From Leuctra nigra (Eukaryota > Arthropoda > Insecta > Plecoptera > Leuctridae), in the NCBI GenBank assembly GCA_934045905.1, contig OW203761.1, positions 31,422,964-31,486,963 of the forward strand: DNA of 64,000 bases, written 5' to 3'. The notes under the pieces are model-generated. The model ran no database searches. It saw only the letters and a list, made by a program, of their open reading frames with translations, and had not been told where the DNA came from. The translations under genes were made by a program, and so were the position numbers. Of the stretch, positions 59,078-64,000 are shown piece after piece (within the stretch, counting starts at the first letter, position 1; every line of letters starts with the position of its first letter).

Positions 59078-59863
59078 TTGAATTGATTAGAAATGACGTC
59101 CATGACTCGTCACTGACGAGTCATCGGCGAGGCTTGAGCCAGACATATTTCGATCAGTTCCTCTTCTGCATACGACGATCCCAATCTTTCGTAATACTCT
59201 GCAATTACCCTGACAAATGAACCGAAATCTTCCTCTGGATGCTGGGTCCGTGCATCCTATTCACGTCGCAACCGCAGTATGCGATCGGGCTGCCCAAAAG
59301 CATGGATGAAATCCTTGGAAAATGACTTCCATAGTGTGTATCCTCCTCGTGACAACCACCAGCGTTCAGCGTCGCCGAGTATAACACTTGTGGAATCATG
59401 TCCTTGATAAGCTATGCCTCATCCCGCTGATAAGAACTTTTGCATATTTGCAGCAATCCCGAAGAAACACTTCCGGCATTTTAGAGTCTGAATATCCAAT
59501 GAAAGTCGGAATTTCAAGCTTTAAAGCTAAATGGTGAACCCGGCAGAGAACTTCGAACAACTGAGCAGGAGAGGTATCCAAGGTGGACGGAGTGTATGGC
59601 GGAACTTCTGGAATGGGAGTGTGTGGCGGAACTTCCGGAACTGCGGGCACGGGGGGCGGTAGGGTTGGTGCCCTAGGAGCAGGGACATAGGGGACATTAA
59701 CCGGCGGATGAGGTATTGACCATCAAAATCGTCGGCTTGAAATCGGCCCAAATCGCGGACTACATCCAGTGGCAAGTTATCTTCATCAAATGGATAACTA
59801 GACATGTCTAGTTGGTTTATTACCTCAGTGTTGTAACTATTAATGTTCGGACGAGACCCCACT
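59078..59863 (-). pseudogene. Decayed gag-like sequence, U5
   Basis: Same breaks as U1 and the U1-type GTGTGTATCC variant. Confidence 0.65.
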
Positions 59864-60385
59864 TGTTGGGAGATAACAAGTCAACAAGATCAATTAAAAA
59901 GTAGGTACCTACTTTATTTCCGTCAGAAAAGAACAAACCTTTCATAATATTAATCAACTTCCATTATTCTCCCCGCCTCCTTGATGTCATGCAGACAGTC
60001 TCATACCTTTCTTACAATACCTAGTAGTAATAATGTACTGAACTTGCTTTGTTTGCCAACAAAATGCAACAAAAAAGCAAAAATATTGATTTTCCCAATA
60101 AAGAGAATCAAATATCCAAGACAACCTGAATATAATTTGAGAACATTAATAGTTCGTTTCAGTTTATTTTTCCCTCCAGATCATAAATTTACTTTCAGCA
60201 TATTATATTTAATTTGGAATGATCAACAAAGTAATTATTCATCAAATGAAACATTACACTAACAGTTATTTAACAAGAAATGGATTCCAATATTAAATAT
60301 CTGGTTCTGAAATGTTACGATGAAAACACATTGAGTTGATCCATACAAAATTAATAGGTATAGCTACTGAAATACTTACATTGGT

Positions 60386-60532
60386 TTATATTGGCGTCAG
60401 TGTGATTTGAATACAAGAATATCCTGGGACAAGACTGAAGATGAGAGGAGCTGCGAGATCTTCCACTGGCAATGTCCGATACAGTTCCATCAGAACCAAG
60501 CGTAGGGCATTGTCAGGTAGTTGCATTAACAT
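60386..60532 (-). pseudogene. F-box-like reading frame, U5
   Basis: Copy of 7213-7359. Confidence 0.35.
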
Positions 60533-61173
60533 GATCCAGACCCACGAGCAGCAAACAACAGCAATACAAGTACCTCATCATTTACTATTAACCTAGCTAG
60601 TAGCCATTAATGTGCTCTAGCCTTGGCTGTTTGAGCTCAGTATAGAATGAACATTATATCAGCCTGATTGTATTTTATTTGGGGTTTTTATACAAGTATT
60701 TGCTTCTTGACTTGTTCACCGTATTCACCGGTTTAGCACAACAATCAGACATTGTTTAGTTCTCCCTCTCGCACGCACATTTCTTTAGGCAACTTCGTAG
60801 GATATGAAGCACTAATTCCTTGCAGGACAAGTGATCCGTCGAGACAGCGTACCAGACAGCGAAACAATTAAATTCGCATGATAATTTGTGTGTGATTCAT
60901 ATTAATGTTGCTACACCAATCGGGTCATGTCTCCTATCTTCTTCATCTTTTAGTTAAACCCTTCTCGTTGGACGTTTCCTAGATTGCGTTAAAGATTTAC
61001 TCAGGAAGCAGGAGAGGATGAATTTAATTTACTTTTATTTTGTTCAAAAGACACAAATTATTTCATTTTTTAATCATATGAGACCACAATTAACCATTTT
61101 TGTGACATCACTGCTACTCAGTGCTGAATAGGGAAGTCTCCTCATATATTTACTTCATCGAGTATTCGGGATG

Positions 61174-61399
61174 CTAGAAAAAAAAACACTCCGTGTAAAA
61201 CGAAAATAACGATGCGCTAAGTCCATCGTTTTTTAAGTTTGTTAAGTATTTCTCGGTGTTTATACTTTTATTTCAAAAATACGATTAAATATTTGGAAAT
61301 GTCATTGACTTGGCACCTTTTTTGGTATCACTCCTTTTCGGTGTTGAGTTTTTTAAAGGAGACTTGGCTGCCTTTTTTACACGTAGTGTTTTTTCTGGG
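61174..61399. mobile_element. TIR-element relic, U5
   Basis: Copy of 8001-8226, U1-type (no extra T). Confidence 0.75.
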
Positions 61400-62615
61400 A
61401 TATATTCTAGTCTATAGACACTGCATGAAGACTGCTCGAATATTTTCCATTTCAAGCGCTTCTGACCGATCCTTATACTTCTCTGAACTATCTGCCAAAC
61501 TTCAGCTCCATTGCTATGGGTTTGACGATCGAAATTTGGCTGATGCTTTTATGGAAAATTTAAATTTACATATAAAAAAGAAATGATAGGTCTGTTCGTC
61601 GGACTTTCGAACCTGCTTGGAACAGGTAATTGTGTTCGTCGGCCTACAGGAAGGCTGGTGCAAGTTGGAGCAACTTAGAGCAGTTCAGAGCAAGCTTGAC
61701 GAACATACTTAGCCATTCTTGTGGCATCACTACTTTTGAGAAGCTTATGGAAAGCAAGGTAAGAAATAGTAATATCTATACCTACCTATTTTAAAATAAA
61801 CCCCACACGAAAAAGGTAAAATGGAGTGTACTTGTATGGTCATGGACGACATTAATCAGTATTGAGAATTGTTACCAGTATTGTAGTTTGCTGCCAGTAT
61901 TGTGTCTGTGTTACATGACTAACCTCTAGTCTTCTCTCTAACTACTGTTTGTATTGTCGCAGGGTTCTGTCAAGCTGATCAGCAGACCTGGGTTCGACGC
62001 AGGGGCCTCGAGCATCCTGTTGTACCTAACTGGCCGAGGACATTGTCTTGTTACTTCTCTGTGTCAGAACTCAATAGATTTTTTTAATTACTTTTATTCT
62101 GTCAATGTTTTAGAGTAGGTAATAGCTTTTCTTTTTTTGGTTACAGGGGTGGGGCAATTGCGTTAAATACTTTTGGGGGGTTAATTGGGACTTTAGATAT
62201 TCTGGTTTCATTTTCTTCATATTTTGTTAGGGGATGGGTAATTAATATGGTTTTCTTGATGTCCAGTAAATGATCGGAGCGGACGTTACTACCTCAAGTT
62301 GTACTTGACAAAACCGTGCAAGCGCATGCCGCGTCTTGATCGTGCTGATGTATCGTAAGGGTGATCACTCCAGGGTGTGCCATCCAGGCGCGTAGGAATC
62401 AATATCTGAATCTCTGATTCAATTCCCCTCCCTATGTCCTTATACATTTATATGTCAAGATAAAAATATGCTTAAAAAGTGTTAAAATCGCGAAGGAATA
62501 CACCAAATTCATGGCTGAAATTAATTTTTTTCAGACCCCCATTGTCTTCGTGGACACTTTTATCTCCAGCTCAAGTTATTTAACAATATTATTCCCCCTC
62601 TTGCAAAATTTAGTT

Positions 62616-62678
62616 CCTACGCACCAGGTAGGTGCGATGGCCTACGCACCAGGTAGGTGCGATGGCCTACGCACCAGG
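62616..62678. repeat. 25-bp tandem repeat, U5
   Basis: Copy of 9443-9505. Confidence 0.95.
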
Positions 62679-64000
62679 CCATTCTGGTTGTTCGATCCCT
62701 TGGAACTGAGTTCTTGACGAGGACATTGGAACCCCAGGGACGCTCCAGCCTTTGGGTTAGCCATAGTTTTGCCGAAAATAGGCAAATTAATCTTCGCCGT
62801 TGGTATGTAGCTTAATCGGGGACTGCCCCATGGTCGAGGTAAGGCTTGTTGAAGTAATGACCCGATAGCATAGCATAGAGAGGCTATTCCTCTCTATAGC
62901 ATACCATATTCTATTACCTACCGCATCAGACTTCCGACAGGGTTTGTTCTTACTTTTTTTGGGTCGAAGACTCAATTGATTCTTTATTGATTTTTATTCG
63001 AACAATATTTTGGAGTACCTATGGTATCTTCTCATTTGTTAGAGGGGTTTGTAGCATATAATAAGTCAACACTACAAAACATTTGGACCAAGGGATATGT
63101 TGATTTGTTGGGGCTTTAAAACGAACTGACTTTCTTTTCTTCATTTCCAGTAAATGATCGGAGCTCGCTGCTCATGTAGGCCTATAGGGTTCAATGATCG
63201 CTGTGGATCTGCCCCTGTGTTGGACTGCTGGGTGCTGAGATCTTGATGGACACCTAGGTGAGTTGCATTCTTTTAACTGACATCTCTACTGGCACACTCA
63301 TGGAAACACAATACTGGTGATTAAGTTCTCAATACTGCGTCTAGATAATATGAAGTATCAGGTCATTGATATGGAAAAAGTCCATGATATGAATAACCAC
63401 AAACGGACACAAATGTTGAACTTTCTGCCTTCGTGTCTTGCAGACCGTGGGCCTTTACATGTGTTGGGAAGTATGATGGTTGCCAAGGAAATATACTCCT
63501 TATGACAGCATTTTCTTGTATTTGTGCATTCCTACTCAAGAATAGAATGAAGTTCGTCCTTCCTGACTGACATTTGTCTAGGTTCCGGCAGTCGAGGGCA
63601 AATGCCGGGACGGTTCCACCCTACATCTAGTGGAGCGGTCGCTTCACCCAGCCAAGTCGTACTGTATGCACTCACACTCACTCAACATACCGTTACTGCC
63701 TATAATAAACTGAGGAGCATGGCTTTTTCGGCCTACTGGATCTTAAAATTGGAAAATTTCACATTGTTGCGAATTATTTTAATTTGGAACTATGGCCCAC
63801 CCAACCATATATTCCAAGTATAAGTCAACAATAGGTAATGCCATTTGCGAGCTAGAGGGCCATGAAAATCGTGAAAAATTACACGACTTCCATCTTTAGA
63901 TGTACACGCATCGGCATCTCTGTAAAGCCCGAAAATAAATGTATTGAACGCGTTTTTATGTTGATTGAGTCATGAGTGGATCATATTTCAAATCGGCAAG

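Larger units (their letters stand above)
53161..64000. repeat. Tandem array unit U5 (partial at window end)
   Basis: Fifth unit, cut by the window edge at the position equivalent to U1 10827, so its long or short status cannot be read. It is a mosaic. Up to about 56.49 kb it carries U4/U2-type variants; from about 57.43 kb onward it carries U1-type variants (GCTATGCAAGG, CAGTTTATTT, AGACCTGGG, TTATTTAACAAT) and keeps the same spacing as U1 to the end. Confidence 0.97.

Noticed and set aside
1..64000. Array considered as ribosomal, histone or snRNA gene cluster
   Set aside because: No 18S/28S/5S, histone-fold or U1-U6 sequence was recognised on either strand of a unit.

Overview
The window is eukaryotic, AT-rich nuclear DNA from a multicellular animal, most likely an insect. 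The reasons are MITE-like foldback elements, retroposons flanked by target-site duplications, GT/AG splice-like sites and no bacterial gene organisation. The frequent TACCTACC / GTAGGTACCTAC words recall aphid- or whitefly-type hemipteran DNA, but that is a weak inference. I recognise no intact protein-coding gene and no rRNA in either strand.

The layout is a tandem array of one very large repeat. Taking base 1 as an arbitrary phase, the units are U1 1-13154 (13,154 bp), U2 13155-25004 (11,850 bp), U3 25005-41120 (16,116 bp), U4 41121-53160 (12,040 bp) and U5 53161-64000 (cut by the window end). By eye the units are nearly identical, and their length differences come from a few discrete events. 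U1 and U3 are 'long' and keep a 1,246-bp block near the unit end; U2 and U4 are 'short' and lack it, with the junction inside two related GC-rich retroposons. U3 alone carries a 2,947-bp composite insertion. U4 alone carries a second copy of a 127-bp palindromic element inside a minisatellite. U2 has lost two 31-bp minisatellite repeats.

Each unit, in order, holds: about 1 kb of AT-rich DNA; a GC-richer stretch with CCAAT and CRE motifs (about 1.05-1.97 kb); a 31-bp minisatellite between two diverged copies of a ~350-bp direct repeat, the downstream copy carrying a 188-bp insertion with a 12-bp duplication; a poly-T tract; a cluster of foldback elements; a 400-bp GC-rich retroposon with a 12-bp target duplication; another foldback element; a decayed retrotransposon gag on the minus strand; a short F-box-like reading frame on the minus strand; a TIR-element relic; a plus-strand chain of splice-like sites with an internally duplicated module; more element relics; and one or two further GC-rich retroposon copies.

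The least ordinary parts are (i) the array itself, which shows an alternating long/short two-unit pattern and a mosaic fifth unit, both signs of unequal exchange or gene conversion, and (ii) the U3 insertion. That insertion combines perfect 199-bp inverted repeats, a tRNA-Ala-like SINE with 13-bp duplications, and a 118-bp tandem array in which every copy carries a composite CRE-ETS site plus ATGGCGGC. Functional reading of either is inference.
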